Below are positions 1-9,012 of a DNA stretch of 64,000 nt, one piece after another (within the stretch, counting starts at the first letter, position 1; the number at the start of each line of letters is the position of its first letter). The notes beneath the pieces are model-generated. The model ran no database searches. It saw only the letters and a program-made list of their open reading frames with translations, and was not told the origin of the DNA. The stretch is from positions 1-64,000 of the forward strand of contig CALWQT010000011.1 in assembly GCA_944383765.1 (NCBI GenBank), read 5' to 3'. A program made the translations under genes and the position numbers. Source of the DNA: an uncultured Lachnospiraceae bacterium (GTDB taxonomy: Bacteria; Bacillota; Clostridia; Lachnospirales; Lachnospiraceae).

Positions 1-65
<65 letters not shown>

Positions 66-262
66 AAGATTTTGATTTGGTTCAAAACTATTAGCTTGGC
101 TAATTGTTAAACCTTCATTTACTTGGTTTCGTTCTGAATTCTCTTCGAACCCAAGGCCCAAACCAGACCTTTGTTCTTAGAATTTTCAGGGTTTTACATA
201 CTGTTTAATCTTCAATTATCAAGGTTCTTATTCTTCGTTGTTGCTTCAGCAGCAACTTTTAT

Positions 263-291
263 AGAATATCATGTTTGATTGCTTTTGTCAA
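263..291 (-). promoter_or_regulatory. rRNA operon promoter (proximal, P2-like)
   Basis: On the minus strand TTGACA (286-291) and TATTCT (263-268) are separated by exactly 17 bases, about 200 bases upstream of the 16S 5' end. The consensus quality and position fit an rrn promoter. The stretch 66-262 is the transcribed leader; no gene is seen in it. Confidence 0.8.
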
Positions 292-353
292 CACTTCTTT
301 TGATTTTTTTTAAATCTTATTTTGTTGAACTCGCATCTCTCATGTGTGAAGAT

Positions 354-383
354 ACTATACCACTTTATGATTCCTCTTGTCAA
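354..383 (-). promoter_or_regulatory. rRNA operon promoter (distal, P1-like)
   Basis: TTGACA (378-383) and TATAGT (354-359) on the minus strand with an 18-base spacer, about 90 bases upstream of the proximal promoter. Tandem promoters are usual for rrn operons. The 66-560 interval holds no convincing protein gene; the small plus-strand reading frames here are AT-rich and lack ribosome sites. Confidence 0.7.
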
Positions 384-480
384 GGAATTTGTGCTATTTT
401 TTTAAACAATTTTTTCAGTCCAGCAGACAGGCACTAGATATGCTCATTTTTCTATATTTTTTCTATATTTTGTGTAGATA

Positions 481-530
481 CCAAAAAAGACGGGACCTGA
501 ATTATTTTTCAATCTGTCTCGTCTTTTTGG
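481..530 (-). terminator. Terminator after the cvpA end of the leftward operon
   Basis: A stem of about 12 base pairs with one mismatch (AAAAGACGAGAC against GTCCCGTCTTTT) is followed on the minus strand by a T run. It separates the cvpA transcript from the rRNA promoters. Confidence 0.75.
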
Positions 531-560
531 TAAATTGTTCGTATTTCAAATACAATTCAT

Positions 561-1289
561 TTATAATCCACTCAAAATACTGATAGCAATTTTTGCTAAT
601 ATATTATTCGAATACAGGAATTGCAAAAATACACTTCCTTCTATCTGCCTGAATAAAAGTCTTCCTATATCGGTACCTGAAAAAATAGTCAGCACAAAAC
701 AGCCGATCCAAATGAACAGCAGCCCCTGGGTTAGCCCAAGAAACGCACCTGCTACCTGATTTAAGCCAAAAAGAATAGGAAGCTTTGCCACCAGATCCAG
801 CCATCTCATCAGCAAATGAATCAAAACAAAGCAGCCTATAAACACCAATACATAACTGATGATACTGACAATAAAACTAGTGATATAGGAAGAAATGTAA
901 TCTGCAAAACGCTCTACTCCCAGCATCTCATATACTTCGCTGTTATTATTTTCAACCAGCATATCCTTCAACTGCTGAGGAATTTCCATACTTTCAATAT
1001 ACTGCCTCTGGGAAGAAGGTTGATCTTCTACCAGGTCCATGTCAGCTTCTCCGCTGCCCTCCAACGCAGAAGTAATCCCCTCTCTTACTGCCATTTGAAT
1101 CGTTTCATTTCCCATCAGATATTCTTTCACCTGAGGGGCTGTTATATTAACTATGATAAGGGAAGCAATCACCGCAACCAGAGAAACTGCCTGTTTTACA
1201 AATCCACGGTAATGTCCATGAAGCGTCATTGCTACCAGATAAACAGCTACTGCTACCGCCAACCAATTTTGTAATAAAAATTCTTTCAT
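561..1289 (-). CDS. CvpA family membrane protein
   Basis: This 242-residue protein has an N-terminal pair of hydrophobic segments (roughly residues 8-50), a soluble acidic middle (about 60-125) and three more hydrophobic segments (about 130-235). The segment HYRGFVKQAVSL matches the start of CvpA/YkwA-type colicin V production family proteins, inner-membrane proteins whose biochemical role is unsettled. The start ATG overlaps the stop of the upstream HAD gene (ATGA) and has GGAG eight bases before it, so the two are translationally coupled. It is the last gene of the recR-dnaX block operon. Family assignment is fairly secure; function is not known. Confidence 0.8.
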   Translation of the reverse strand: MKEFLLQNWLAVAVAVYLVAMTLHGHYRGFVKQAVSLVAVIASLIIVNITAPQVKEYLMGNETIQMAVREGITSALEGSGEADMDLVEDQPSSQRQYIESMEIPQQLKDMLVENNNSEVYEMLGVERFADYISSYITSFIVSIISYVLVFIGCFVLIHLLMRWLDLVAKLPILFGLNQVAGAFLGLTQGLLFIWIGCFVLTIFSGTDIGRLLFRQIEGSVFLQFLYSNNILAKIAISILSGL

Positions 1290-2128
1290 TGTTTCTGCTC
1301 CAGTATAAGATGGCGAACTGCATCTGCTATTCCATTCTCTTCATTCGTAAGAGTTATGTAATCTGCCCGTACCTTTAAAAATTCCCCTGCATTTCCCATG
1401 GCAATTCCTATTCCAGCTTTTTCTATCATGGTAATATCATTCTCACCATCACCAAATGCCATTGTCTCATCAGGAGAAATCCCAAGATAAGATGCCAGCG
1501 AAAGAATGGCATCTCCTTTGGTAGCACCTTCTGCATTGATTTCCAGATTAAAATCCGTGGATGAACTGACTACCGTATATCCCAGGCTTCTGATACGGGT
1601 ACGCAACTCTTCCCGACAGGAAAGATCACGGAAAAAAATATTCAGCTTTTCTACCGGTTTTTTCTCTCTTACCACATATTCCCGCACATTTTCAACCGGG
1701 TCCCTGACAGACCTTACAAAATCAGCCAGAACCCCTGTGATTCCATAATCTTCCAGGTGTTTCAGAAAAGAACGGTCTGAAATCCCCCGTCCATTGATAT
1801 AAGCATCATACATAACAGGATACTCTTTTGCGATATCTATGACATTTACAGCCTGTTCCGGCGAAAACATCCTGCTTTCAATCACTTCGCCCGTCGTCTT
1901 ATCTACAATTTTACCGCCATTTACTGTAATGGCATAATGAACACCGGGGATTCCCAGAACCTCTTCCGGAATCCCCTGTATAGTCCTTCCTGTACATGGC
2001 ACAAGCTGGATTCCCATTTGTCCACACTCTTCCAATACTCTTCGGTTCTCAATGGACACCTTTTTATTCTCATTTAATAATGTTCCGTCTAGATCAAATG
2101 CTATTAGTTTAATTCTATTCTTAATCAA
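1286..2128 (-). CDS. Cof-type HAD superfamily phosphatase
   Basis: The 280-residue protein begins with the HAD motif I DLDGTL (Asp nucleophile and Asp acid/base, residues about 12-17) and ends with the motif IV signature GDGENDITMI near residue 225. The long cap between them is the C2 (Cof) type, and the length is typical. Cof proteins dephosphorylate sugar phosphates or flavin-type metabolites; the substrate cannot be read from the sequence. The start is a TTG inside the last codons of the upstream TPR gene (eight-base overlap), with GAAGGAAG a suitable distance before it. Cytosolic. Confidence 0.88.
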   Translation of the reverse strand: MIKNRIKLIAFDLDGTLLNENKKVSIENRRVLEECGQMGIQLVPCTGRTIQGIPEEVLGIPGVHYAITVNGGKIVDKTTGEVIESRMFSPEQAVNVIDIAKEYPVMYDAYINGRGISDRSFLKHLEDYGITGVLADFVRSVRDPVENVREYVVREKKPVEKLNIFFRDLSCREELRTRIRSLGYTVVSSSTDFNLEINAEGATKGDAILSLASYLGISPDETMAFGDGENDITMIEKAGIGIAMGNAGEFLKVRADYITLTNEENGIADAVRHLILEQKQ

Positions 2129-4211
2129 TGAAATGCTCTTCCTTCAAAATTAGTAAACCATTTTTATCGTATTTAGAGGAGAAAAGCCCGGTAATCCTTT
2201 TTCCCAAAGAAGGTTTATCCGCCTTATCTGCAGCTTCCTCAATAAGATCTTCCGCATTCTTCTTGGTGAGAGGAATTCCCTCTTCCTCCATAATCTCTAT
2301 TCTCTCATAAAGAGCCAGCATGCTTTTCCCTGTAATGCTGCAGTCGATTTCACTGGCATATTTGCAGGCATACTGTGCAAATTCGTCAATGTCCATCTCC
2401 TCTTCATCATCAGGTTCCATATCGCTTTCTTCTTCCGGATATTCTTCCTCATAATCCGGATAATCCTCATCTTCCTCTTCCGGCTCCTGGACTGCTTCCT
2501 CATGCGCTCTGGTTACAGCTGCCTCTGCCGCTGCTTTTTCCGCTTCTTCTCTGGCAATTCTGGTTTCTTTCTCTGCCTGTTTCTGAAGAGCTGCTTCAAC
2601 TCCATCCAGATCCTTCTCTTCCGGTTCATCACCTGCACCAATACATTCAAATTTTCTTGCCAGAGCAGGATTATGACGATGAAGCTCCTCCATCTGCCTT
2701 GGATTGTCAATGAGTACAACAATAACTCCGGAAGTATCTTTGTCCATAAAATCATTCAGTTCCCGCAGAACAGATTCTGACAGATCCCCTGCTTCCTCAA
2801 CGATCAGGTCTTTTCCTGCCAATTTATCCGCAACTGCCCAAATTCCTTTTTTATTCAATTTGGAACCGCTGATTTTTGCCACCGGCTGCTTCGTGCCAAG
2901 TTCTCTGTGAATTTTCTTTAATGCTTCCAGAGCCATCTCCAGACCCTTTTCCGGTGTTCTCGCTTCTATCATAAGATGATTGGTTACAGGACTTTCTTCA
3001 CCTTCATCCAGTTCCTCAATCTCCAGTTCTTCATCCTCTGTCTGCGGCACGGTTTCTACCGGCTCTTCCATCTCCTGAGGCACTACTTTTTCTACAACCG
3101 GAGCGGAATCCTCTGTATAAACCGGAGCCTCCGGCAATACTTCCCGGATATTTTCCAGTACCCGGGTCTGCGCCATGGTATCTTCCGTTTCCACTTCCTC
3201 CGGACTGATCTTTGCCAGTTCCTTTGCCAGATTCTCCTGTTCCTCCGCCTCTTTCACTTTTGCTGCCAGCACCTCATCAATAGAAGGCGTCGGAATATTC
3301 TCTTCTTCCCCAACCTGGTTGTAAGCCTTTGGCGCTTCCTCATAAATTCCTCTGGGATCTGCCTGATAAGCTTCTTTTGCTGCATCATATTCTGCTTCTG
3401 CTGCCGCTGTCTGATATGCCGCCTGAGTCATACCATTCTGGTATACTCCTTCTTCTCTCTCCTGCTGCGCTGCTTCCACATCTTCTTCGATCACCGCGCT
3501 GCCATGCTCCTCTTCCTGAACCATATCATTCCGAGGCGCTGTATCTTCGTAGCCATTTCCGCTGTATCTTTCTTCTACTGCCCGTAATTTCGCCTCATAT
3601 TTGTCCCTGTTTTCAACCAGATCCATCTGATAAGAAGTGAGAGGCGCATACTGCAGCTTTAACTCCATCGCTTTATCCACATATTTTCCAATGCCAAACA
3701 TCAGCATGATCCTGTCGCACAGACGGACACAATCATTGCCTCTTCCAATCTGATGATAAAGAAATGCCAGTTCATACATCCATCTTTCATCCAGTTCTTC
3801 AGATGTATACTGCTCCAAGGAATGGATCAGCTGCTCCGCAGGTGCTCCCTTTGCCTTCAGAATCATATAACGCAGAAGATGCTGTCTGGAATCTTCCGGA
3901 GCCAGGTCGCAGAACTCCCTGTAATAGTCTTCCGCTTCCTCAATATTATTTTCTTTCAGAGCAAGATCCGTCAGTTTATAAAGCAGACGTTTACCAATAG
4001 GGGCTCTCTCAAAAGCAAGAAGCAGGATATTCTTTGCTTCCCCATATTCTTCATTTTTTTCGTAAACTTGGGCAACCATTGACAGCAGATTTGTATTTCT
4101 CACTCTTCTCCAGTCAATGCCATCGGCAATTTTCATCGCCGTTTCATAATCCCCTTCATTCACTCGTTTTTTGATCTGCTCGACTTTAATGTTGAACTCA
4201 TACTTATCCAT
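2121..4211 (-). CDS. TPR protein with acidic linker and degenerate AAA-like domain
   Basis: The 696-residue protein starts at the ATG at 4211 because AGGAG lies eight bases upstream; a longer GTG start would overlap that site. Residues 1 to about 215 are helical with tetratricopeptide-type repeats. Residues about 215-410 are Glu-rich low-complexity sequence. From about 425 to 545 the sequence resembles the core of CbxX/SpoVK AAA ATPases (DLIVEEAGDL where Walker B is expected, then VIVVLIDNPRQMEEL and NPALARKFE), but no Walker A lies before it. A second acidic stretch follows, then a helical C-terminus. Its place behind recR and ybaB suggests a core-genome role; I do not recognise a function, and the AAA relation is my inference. 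Confidence 0.75.
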   Translation of the reverse strand: MDKYEFNIKVEQIKKRVNEGDYETAMKIADGIDWRRVRNTNLLSMVAQVYEKNEEYGEAKNILLLAFERAPIGKRLLYKLTDLALKENNIEEAEDYYREFCDLAPEDSRQHLLRYMILKAKGAPAEQLIHSLEQYTSEELDERWMYELAFLYHQIGRGNDCVRLCDRIMLMFGIGKYVDKAMELKLQYAPLTSYQMDLVENRDKYEAKLRAVEERYSGNGYEDTAPRNDMVQEEEHGSAVIEEDVEAAQQEREEGVYQNGMTQAAYQTAAAEAEYDAAKEAYQADPRGIYEEAPKAYNQVGEEENIPTPSIDEVLAAKVKEAEEQENLAKELAKISPEEVETEDTMAQTRVLENIREVLPEAPVYTEDSAPVVEKVVPQEMEEPVETVPQTEDEELEIEELDEGEESPVTNHLMIEARTPEKGLEMALEALKKIHRELGTKQPVAKISGSKLNKKGIWAVADKLAGKDLIVEEAGDLSESVLRELNDFMDKDTSGVIVVLIDNPRQMEELHRHNPALARKFECIGAGDEPEEKDLDGVEAALQKQAEKETRIAREEAEKAAAEAAVTRAHEEAVQEPEEEDEDYPDYEEEYPEEESDMEPDDEEEMDIDEFAQYACKYASEIDCSITGKSMLALYERIEIMEEEGIPLTKKNAEDLIEEAADKADKPSLGKRITGLFSSKYDKNGLLILKEEHFID

Positions 4212-4243
4212 CTTTGCATCTCCTAACACTCATCTGATTCCGG

Positions 4244-4840
4244 TTACAATTCTGTCCGACCTTCCAGGGCCCTTAAAAGAGTAACCTCGTCTATGTATTC
4301 CAAGTCGCCGCCTACCGGCACTCCGCTTGCAATCCTTGTAACCTTGATTCCCGTCGGCTTTATCAGCTTACTGATATACATAGCCGTCGTCTCTCCCTCT
4401 AAGCTGGAATTTGTGGCGATGATCACTTCTTCCACATCACCTTGAAGCCGCTGCATCAGTTCTTTGAGTTTAATATCATTCGGGCCTATCCCCAGCATAG
4501 GGGAAATAGCACCGTGAAGCACATGATAAACGCCTTCATACTTTCCGGTCTTTTCATAAGCAGCCAGATCTCTGGTGGTTTCCACCACCATAATGACTTT
4601 ATGATTTCTCTTATCACTGCTGCAAATTGGGCAAAGCTCCTTATCCGTAAGAGTAAAACACTCTTTGCAGTATCTGACCCCTGTTCTGGCATCTAAAATT
4701 GCTCCAGACAGCCGTTCCACCTGCTCCATAGGCATATTGATAATATGGAACGCCAGTCTTTGTGCTGATTTGCTGCCTACGCCAGGAAGCTTGGAAAGTT
4801 CTTCAATTAATTTTGTAATGTGACTGCCATAATAATCCAT
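4244..4840 (-). CDS. recR: Recombination mediator protein RecR
   Basis: The 198-residue protein matches RecR throughout: N-terminal helix-hairpin-helix [19 protein letters not shown], a four-Cys zinc motif (CKECF and CPIC), then the Toprim domain ([25 protein letters not shown]) and the C-terminal [16 protein letters not shown] segment. RecR works with RecO and RecF in loading RecA at gaps. I take MDYYGSH as the start, directly behind the ybaB stop (TAATATG), rather than a GTG ten codons upstream inside ybaB. Gene order dnaX-ybaB-recR is the classic conserved cluster. Confidence 0.96.
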   Translation of the reverse strand: MDYYGSHITKLIEELSKLPGVGSKSAQRLAFHIINMPMEQVERLSGAILDARTGVRYCKECFTLTDKELCPICSSDKRNHKVIMVVETTRDLAAYEKTGKYEGVYHVLHGAISPMLGIGPNDIKLKELMQRLQGDVEEVIIATNSSLEGETTAMYISKLIKPTGIKVTRIASGVPVGGDLEYIDEVTLLRALEGRTEL

Positions 4841-4841
4841 A

Positions 4842-5186
4842 TTAGAACGGGAAGCCTCCGCCCAGACCACCGGTCAGTTTAGACATGGCTGCTCCTGACG
4901 CTTCTTCCACCTGGCGAAGCGCTTCATTCATCGCTGCCACGATCAGATCCTCCAGCATCTCAATATCTTCCGGGTCTACCACTTCTTCTGCCAGTTTTAC
5001 AGATAACACTTCTTTTTTACCGGAAATCGTTACCGTAACAGCACCGCCTCCAGCTGCTGCTGTGTACTCCCTTGTCTCCAGTTCCTTTGTTGTCTCTTCC
5101 ATCTGTCTCTGCATTTTCTGAGCCTGTTTCATCAGATTTGCCATATTCCCCGGCATACCGCCGGGAAAGCCGCCACGTTTTGCCAT
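4842..5186 (-). CDS. YbaB/EbfC family nucleoid-associated protein
   Basis: The 114-residue protein contains the conserved [15 protein letters not shown] helix, a beta core ([16 protein letters not shown]) and the [16 protein letters not shown] helix of the YbaB dimer family, which bind DNA as small nucleoid proteins. The glycine-rich tails ([10 protein letters not shown] and GGLGGGFPF) are common in clostridial members. AGGAGG lies ten bases before the start. Located between dnaX and recR as in most bacteria. Confidence 0.94.
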   Translation of the reverse strand: MAKRGGFPGGMPGNMANLMKQAQKMQRQMEETTKELETREYTAAAGGGAVTVTISGKKEVLSVKLAEEVVDPEDIEMLEDLIVAAMNEALRQVEEASGAAMSKLTGGLGGGFPF

Positions 5187-5200
5187 GGTGTCTTTACCTC

Positions 5201-6832
5201 CTAAAAATCATCTTCTACCAAAATATGATCCATATGAATCTTATTCTTTAATTCATCTTCACTGACATAAACGGTGTCAAATCGTTCTCCTGTTCCTGCC
5301 AGCCTTGCTTTAAAATAAATGGTTTTTCCATATGTGATTTCTACATAACGCTCAATTTCGCCCAGTACCGTTGGCCGGTTCCCAATCAGATATGCGTCCG
5401 GCGATGTAAACACGATACACAGGCAATTCTCTCCGCTGGGCTCCACGACTGTATTTCGGAAATTAGAGCGAATAGAACCTCCCAGTTCCCTGAGAACTTT
5501 CCCCCATTCATTTCGCACCAGATTCAGATCCTCCAGCTGTGCCTGAGGAAGTTCCACCTTTCTCGGTTCTGTGGAACGGTCAGCCTCATCTTTTCCACTT
5601 CCTGCTGCCTGTTCCGCTTCTTCCGCCTGCCTCACATCCATGTTTCCCGAAGGACCGGGAAGCCTGGAAAGAAACTCACCGTTTTCCAAGCGGTCTTCCA
5701 ACTCCTCCAGCCTTTGCAGGATGGAGTCCAGATTCTGCTCCATAGCAGGTTTCGTAAGTTTAATAAATGCCAGTTCTACCAGCACTCTTTTCTGGGAAGC
5801 GTAACGCAGCTGTCCGGATAATTCAGAAAAAATCCGAATATATCTCATCAGGGTCTCCGGAGACTCCAACTGAGCCTCTTCCCGGAGCAGCCGGATATTA
5901 TCTTCTGACATATCCAGCATATTTTCTCCATCCTCAGCCGTTTGGATCAGCAGCATATTCCTCATATACCAGATAAAATCATTTACAAACTGTCCCAGTT
6001 CCCGCCCCTGGACGATCATTTCCTCCAACTGGCAGATACAGCCTTTCGTATCCTTTTCCGCCACTGCACGGAATAAGCTGCTGAAAACTGAGGTGTCCAC
6101 TGCTCCCAACACTTCCAGTACATTTTCATAAGTGAGCAATTTCCCATAATGGAAAGCCACGCACTGATCCAGAAGACTTAGTGCATCTCTCATAGACCCG
6201 TCTGCAGCTTTTGCCACATAAGCCAGTGCCTTATCTTCCACCTGGATCTGCTCCGCATCTGTAAGTTCTTTCAAACGGGCTGTCAGTGTAGGAATCGAAA
6301 TTCTTTTAAAATCATATCTTTGGCACCGGGAAAGCACGGTGATCGGAATTTTATGGACCTCTGTTGTCGCCAGGATAAAAATAACATAGGACGGAGGTTC
6401 CTCTAAAGTTTTCAAAAGAGCGTTAAATGCCCCTGTGGAAAGCATATGAACCTCATCAATAATATAAACCCGGTACTTTCCTTCCGTGGGCGGGTATTGC
6501 ACCTGATCCCGTATTTCCCGGATATTTTCCACACCATTATTGGAGGCCGCATCAATTTCCACCACATTAAGAGAGGAACCGGAAAGGATACCTCTGCAGG
6601 TAGGGCACTGATTGCACGGACTCCCGTTCTTAGGATTCTCACAGTTCACTGCCCTGGCATAAATTTTTGCAATACTGGTCTTTCCAGTGCCTCTGGTACC
6701 GCAAAACAGATACGCATGTCCGATTCTCTGGGACGTGATCTGATTCTGCAAAGTCTGCACAATATGATCCTGCCCTTTTACATCATCAAAGGTAACCGGT
6801 CTCCACTTTCGGTACAGTGCCGTATATGACAT
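5201..6832 (-). CDS. dnaX: DNA polymerase III subunits gamma/tau
   Basis: The 543-residue protein carries the clamp-loader AAA module: Walker A GTRGTGKT at 45-52, four zinc-binding cysteines at about 64, 73, 76 and 79, Walker B YIIDEVHML at about 123-131 and the sensor LSRCQRYDF motif. It continues into domain III (to about residue 365) and a low-complexity linker before a short C-terminal domain, so it is a tau-like product of modest length. It loads the sliding clamp within the replisome. It is the first gene of dnaX-ybaB-recR-TPR-HAD-cvpA, all leftward with small gaps or overlaps, suggesting one transcript. Confidence 0.97.
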   Translation of the reverse strand: MSYTALYRKWRPVTFDDVKGQDHIVQTLQNQITSQRIGHAYLFCGTRGTGKTSIAKIYARAVNCENPKNGSPCNQCPTCRGILSGSSLNVVEIDAASNNGVENIREIRDQVQYPPTEGKYRVYIIDEVHMLSTGAFNALLKTLEEPPSYVIFILATTEVHKIPITVLSRCQRYDFKRISIPTLTARLKELTDAEQIQVEDKALAYVAKAADGSMRDALSLLDQCVAFHYGKLLTYENVLEVLGAVDTSVFSSLFRAVAEKDTKGCICQLEEMIVQGRELGQFVNDFIWYMRNMLLIQTAEDGENMLDMSEDNIRLLREEAQLESPETLMRYIRIFSELSGQLRYASQKRVLVELAFIKLTKPAMEQNLDSILQRLEELEDRLENGEFLSRLPGPSGNMDVRQAEEAEQAAGSGKDEADRSTEPRKVELPQAQLEDLNLVRNEWGKVLRELGGSIRSNFRNTVVEPSGENCLCIVFTSPDAYLIGNRPTVLGEIERYVEITYGKTIYFKARLAGTGERFDTVYVSEDELKNKIHMDHILVEDDF

Positions 6833-6853
6833 AAAAAATCCCTTCTGTCTTTC

Positions 6854-7933
6854 TTAATCTCCAAAGCAAATTCCCATTGCCTTCGCCTCGGCAATCATGG
6901 CGCATTGCGGATCAACCATCTTTAACTTCCCTGCCACTTCTTCCAGCGGAACTTTCGTCAGATCGTTGTCTTTTACTGCCACCATATAGCCATACTCTCC
7001 TTTTTCTATGAGCCTGGCCGCTGCAGCTCCCAAACGGCTGGAAAGGACCCTATCATAGGGACAAGGTTCTCCGCCTCTCTGCATATGCCCCGGAACCGTA
7101 ACACGAACTTCCTGACCTGTCCGCTCAGTAATCTGTGCCCCGATTTCATAGGCAACAGAAGGATATACGATTCCTGTTTTTTTCTTTTCTTTCAATTCTT
7201 TCTTCGTCAGTTTTGCATCTTCTTTTGAAATAGCCCCTTCTGCCACAGCAATAATGGAAAAGCGCTTTCCGGTCTTCTGTCTGGCTTTTACCGCCTCTAC
7301 AACCACATCAATATCATAGGGGATCTCCGGCAGAAGAATAATATCGGCCCCTCCTGCCATTCCGGCGTGAAGCGTCAGCCACCCAACCTTGTGACCCATG
7401 ATCTCCACAATAAATACCCTTCCATGGCTGGCTGCCGTAGTATGGATACAATCGATGGCATTGGTGGCTATATTTACAGCGCTCTGGAACCCAAACGTCA
7501 TGTCTGTTCCCCACAGATCATTATCAATGGTTTTGGGAAGAGACACAATATTCAGCCCTTCCTCTCTCAGCAGATTGGCAGTTTTCTGGCTTCCGTTTCC
7601 TCCAAGCACAACAAGGCAGTCCAGTTTCAGCTTTCTATAGGTATGCTTCATAGCCTCTACTTTATCCAGACCATTTTCATCAGGAGTCCTCATCAATTTA
7701 AACGGCTGCCTGGACGTTCCCAGAATCGTACCTCCTCGTGTAAGGATTCCTGAAAAATCCTGAGGCTTCATCAGGCGATAATCTGCATAAATGAGGCCTT
7801 TATATCCATCCTCAAATCCTACGATCTCTACTTCGTCCTGATATATATTATACAAAGCCTTGGCGACTCCACGCATCGTTGCATTTAAGCTCTGGCAATC
7901 TCCGCCACTGGTAAGCATTCCTATTCTTTTCAT
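6854..7933 (-). CDS. pfkA: 6-phosphofructokinase, group III type
   Basis: The 359-residue enzyme phosphorylates fructose 6-phosphate. The phosphate-donor loop reads GGNGS (residues 111-115) and the catalytic segment PKTIDND (133-139). The Gly in GGNGS is the residue usually associated with ATP use, whereas the Lys of PKTIDND is typical of PPi-type enzymes, so donor use cannot be read with certainty; mixed G/K enzymes described in the literature are mostly ATP-dependent. The start is the ATG giving MKRIGMLTSGGD, with AAAGGGTGG seven bases upstream; a longer TTG start lacks a ribosome site. It has its own promoter. Confidence 0.93.
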   Translation of the reverse strand: MKRIGMLTSGGDCQSLNATMRGVAKALYNIYQDEVEIVGFEDGYKGLIYADYRLMKPQDFSGILTRGGTILGTSRQPFKLMRTPDENGLDKVEAMKHTYRKLKLDCLVVLGGNGSQKTANLLREEGLNIVSLPKTIDNDLWGTDMTFGFQSAVNIATNAIDCIHTTAASHGRVFIVEIMGHKVGWLTLHAGMAGGADIILLPEIPYDIDVVVEAVKARQKTGKRFSIIAVAEGAISKEDAKLTKKELKEKKKTGIVYPSVAYEIGAQITERTGQEVRVTVPGHMQRGGEPCPYDRVLSSRLGAAAARLIEKGEYGYMVAVKDNDLTKVPLEEVAGKLKMVDPQCAMIAEAKAMGICFGD

Positions 7934-7967
7934 CTCAACCACCCTTTCCATCAATGAAAATAGTTAT

Positions 7968-7996
7968 AATATACCCATTTTGTAATTATAATACAA
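7968..7996 (-). promoter_or_regulatory. pfkA promoter
   Basis: TTGTAT (7991-7996) and TATATT (7968-7973) on the minus strand, 17-base spacer, about 35 bases before the chosen pfkA start. It lies just downstream of the SRP RNA terminator, so pfkA is independently transcribed. Confidence 0.6.
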
Positions 7997-8012
7997 AGGA
8001 TTAGCAGGGGCA

Positions 8013-8070
8013 AGAAAAAAATAAAGCATACGACATCACGGGTTGCTCTCCCCCTGAAAACGCATGCTTT
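8013..8070 (-). terminator. SRP RNA gene terminator
   Basis: Minus strand: AAAGCATGCG (8061-8070) pairs with CGTATGCTTT (8023-8032, one G-U) across a 28-base loop that can itself fold, followed by a T-rich run (8013-8022). It sits about 25 bases past the 3' end of the SRP RNA. Confidence 0.8.
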
Positions 8071-8096
8071 CCTTCTGAAATATTTTTATTTTTAAT

Positions 8097-8358
8097 CCGT
8101 GCGTCCTGTTTTGTACATTCATCACAGACGTTACTTCTGCAGCCAACTCAGTCCAGGCAGCCTCACGGCACATGAAAGCTTCCACTTAGTGCTGCTGCAT
8201 TCCTGCCCTGACACGGTTCATGGATTTCCATTGCGCAAGACCCAAACGTCACCGCCGCTTACAAAAGGCAGCTCTGCAATAAAATGTCCGAGACAGGACA
8301 TCACCCCTGCTGGAGCGGATTGCAGGTACAGGGCACCGCTATCTCCCCGGCTGCACGG
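8097..8358 (-). ncRNA. ffs: Signal recognition particle RNA, large (Alu-containing) type
   Basis: The minus strand reads the Gram-positive large SRP RNA: the 5' Alu region with GATAGCGGTGCCCTGTACC, and the apical S domain with GAACCGTGTCAGG, AGGAATGCAGCAGCACTAAG. Terminal CCGTGC (5') pairs with GCACGG (3'), defining a mature length of about 262 nt, the size expected for clostridia. It targets ribosomes with Ffh. The consensus promoter starts transcription about 45 bases before this mature end, so a short 5' trim is implied. Confidence 0.93.
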
Positions 8359-8409
8359 AAGCTTTATGACATATCTCGCTGCTGACACTCATATTCTGCC
8401 AGCCTGTTT

Positions 8410-8438
8410 AGTATACCTGCCACGCAACATTTTGTCAA
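8410..8438 (-). promoter_or_regulatory. SRP RNA promoter
   Basis: TTGACA (8433-8438) and TATACT (8410-8415) on the minus strand with a 17-base spacer, a near-perfect sigma-A promoter. The -35 element overlaps the tadA stop codon. Confidence 0.85.
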
Positions 8439-8920
8439 GGCTGGCTCTCCTTATCCTTCTGTTTTTTCTCTCTCAGACCCTTGAAAAATTCTTTCAGCAT
8501 CCGGGAACACTCTTCCCCCATCATTCCAATTTCTGTTTCTGTCTGATGATTGAAGCCTTTCTGATGAAGAAGGTCTACCACAGACCCTGCGCAGCCTGCT
8601 TTGGGATTCATGCAGGCAATGACCACTTTGGGTATCCTCGCCTGTACGATTGCCCCCGCACACATAGGACAAGGTTCCAGTGTCACATACATGGTACAAT
8701 CCTCCAGACGCCAGTCTCCCATCGCTTTACACGCCTTCCTGATCGCAATGATCTCCGCATGGGCCAGGGTACTCTTATCCGTAGCGCGGCGATTATACCC
8801 CCGTCCAATGATCCTGCCTCCATATTCTATGACGCAGCCTATGGGCACCTCCCCCAAAGCTTCTGCTTTTTTTGCCTGACGCATGGCTTCCTTCATATAT
8901 TTCTCTTCCGGTGTTCTCAT
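8435..8920 (-). CDS. tadA: tRNA adenosine(34) deaminase
   Basis: The 161-residue protein has the cytidine-deaminase fold signature: the zinc and proton-relay motif LAHAEIIAI (His-Ala-Glu) and PCPMCAGA with the two further zinc cysteines. The segment PIGCVIEYGGRIIGRGYN and the C-terminal FF-x-x-LR are typical of TadA, which converts A34 to inosine in tRNA-Arg(ACG). Length is normal. AAAGGTAAGACAT precedes the ATG. It is divergent from the nrdG-like gene and lies just upstream of the SRP RNA gene. Confidence 0.95.
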   Translation of the reverse strand: MRTPEEKYMKEAMRQAKKAEALGEVPIGCVIEYGGRIIGRGYNRRATDKSTLAHAEIIAIRKACKAMGDWRLEDCTMYVTLEPCPMCAGAIVQARIPKVVIACMNPKAGCAGSVVDLLHQKGFNHQTETEIGMMGEECSRMLKEFFKGLREKKQKDKESQP

Positions 8921-9012
8921 ATGTCTTACCTTTTCATTTTATTCTCTTTCCATCTGTGCTATAGTAATTATATAAGAAAAACAGAAAAAGAAAAAGGTTG
9001 GAATCAAAAATC

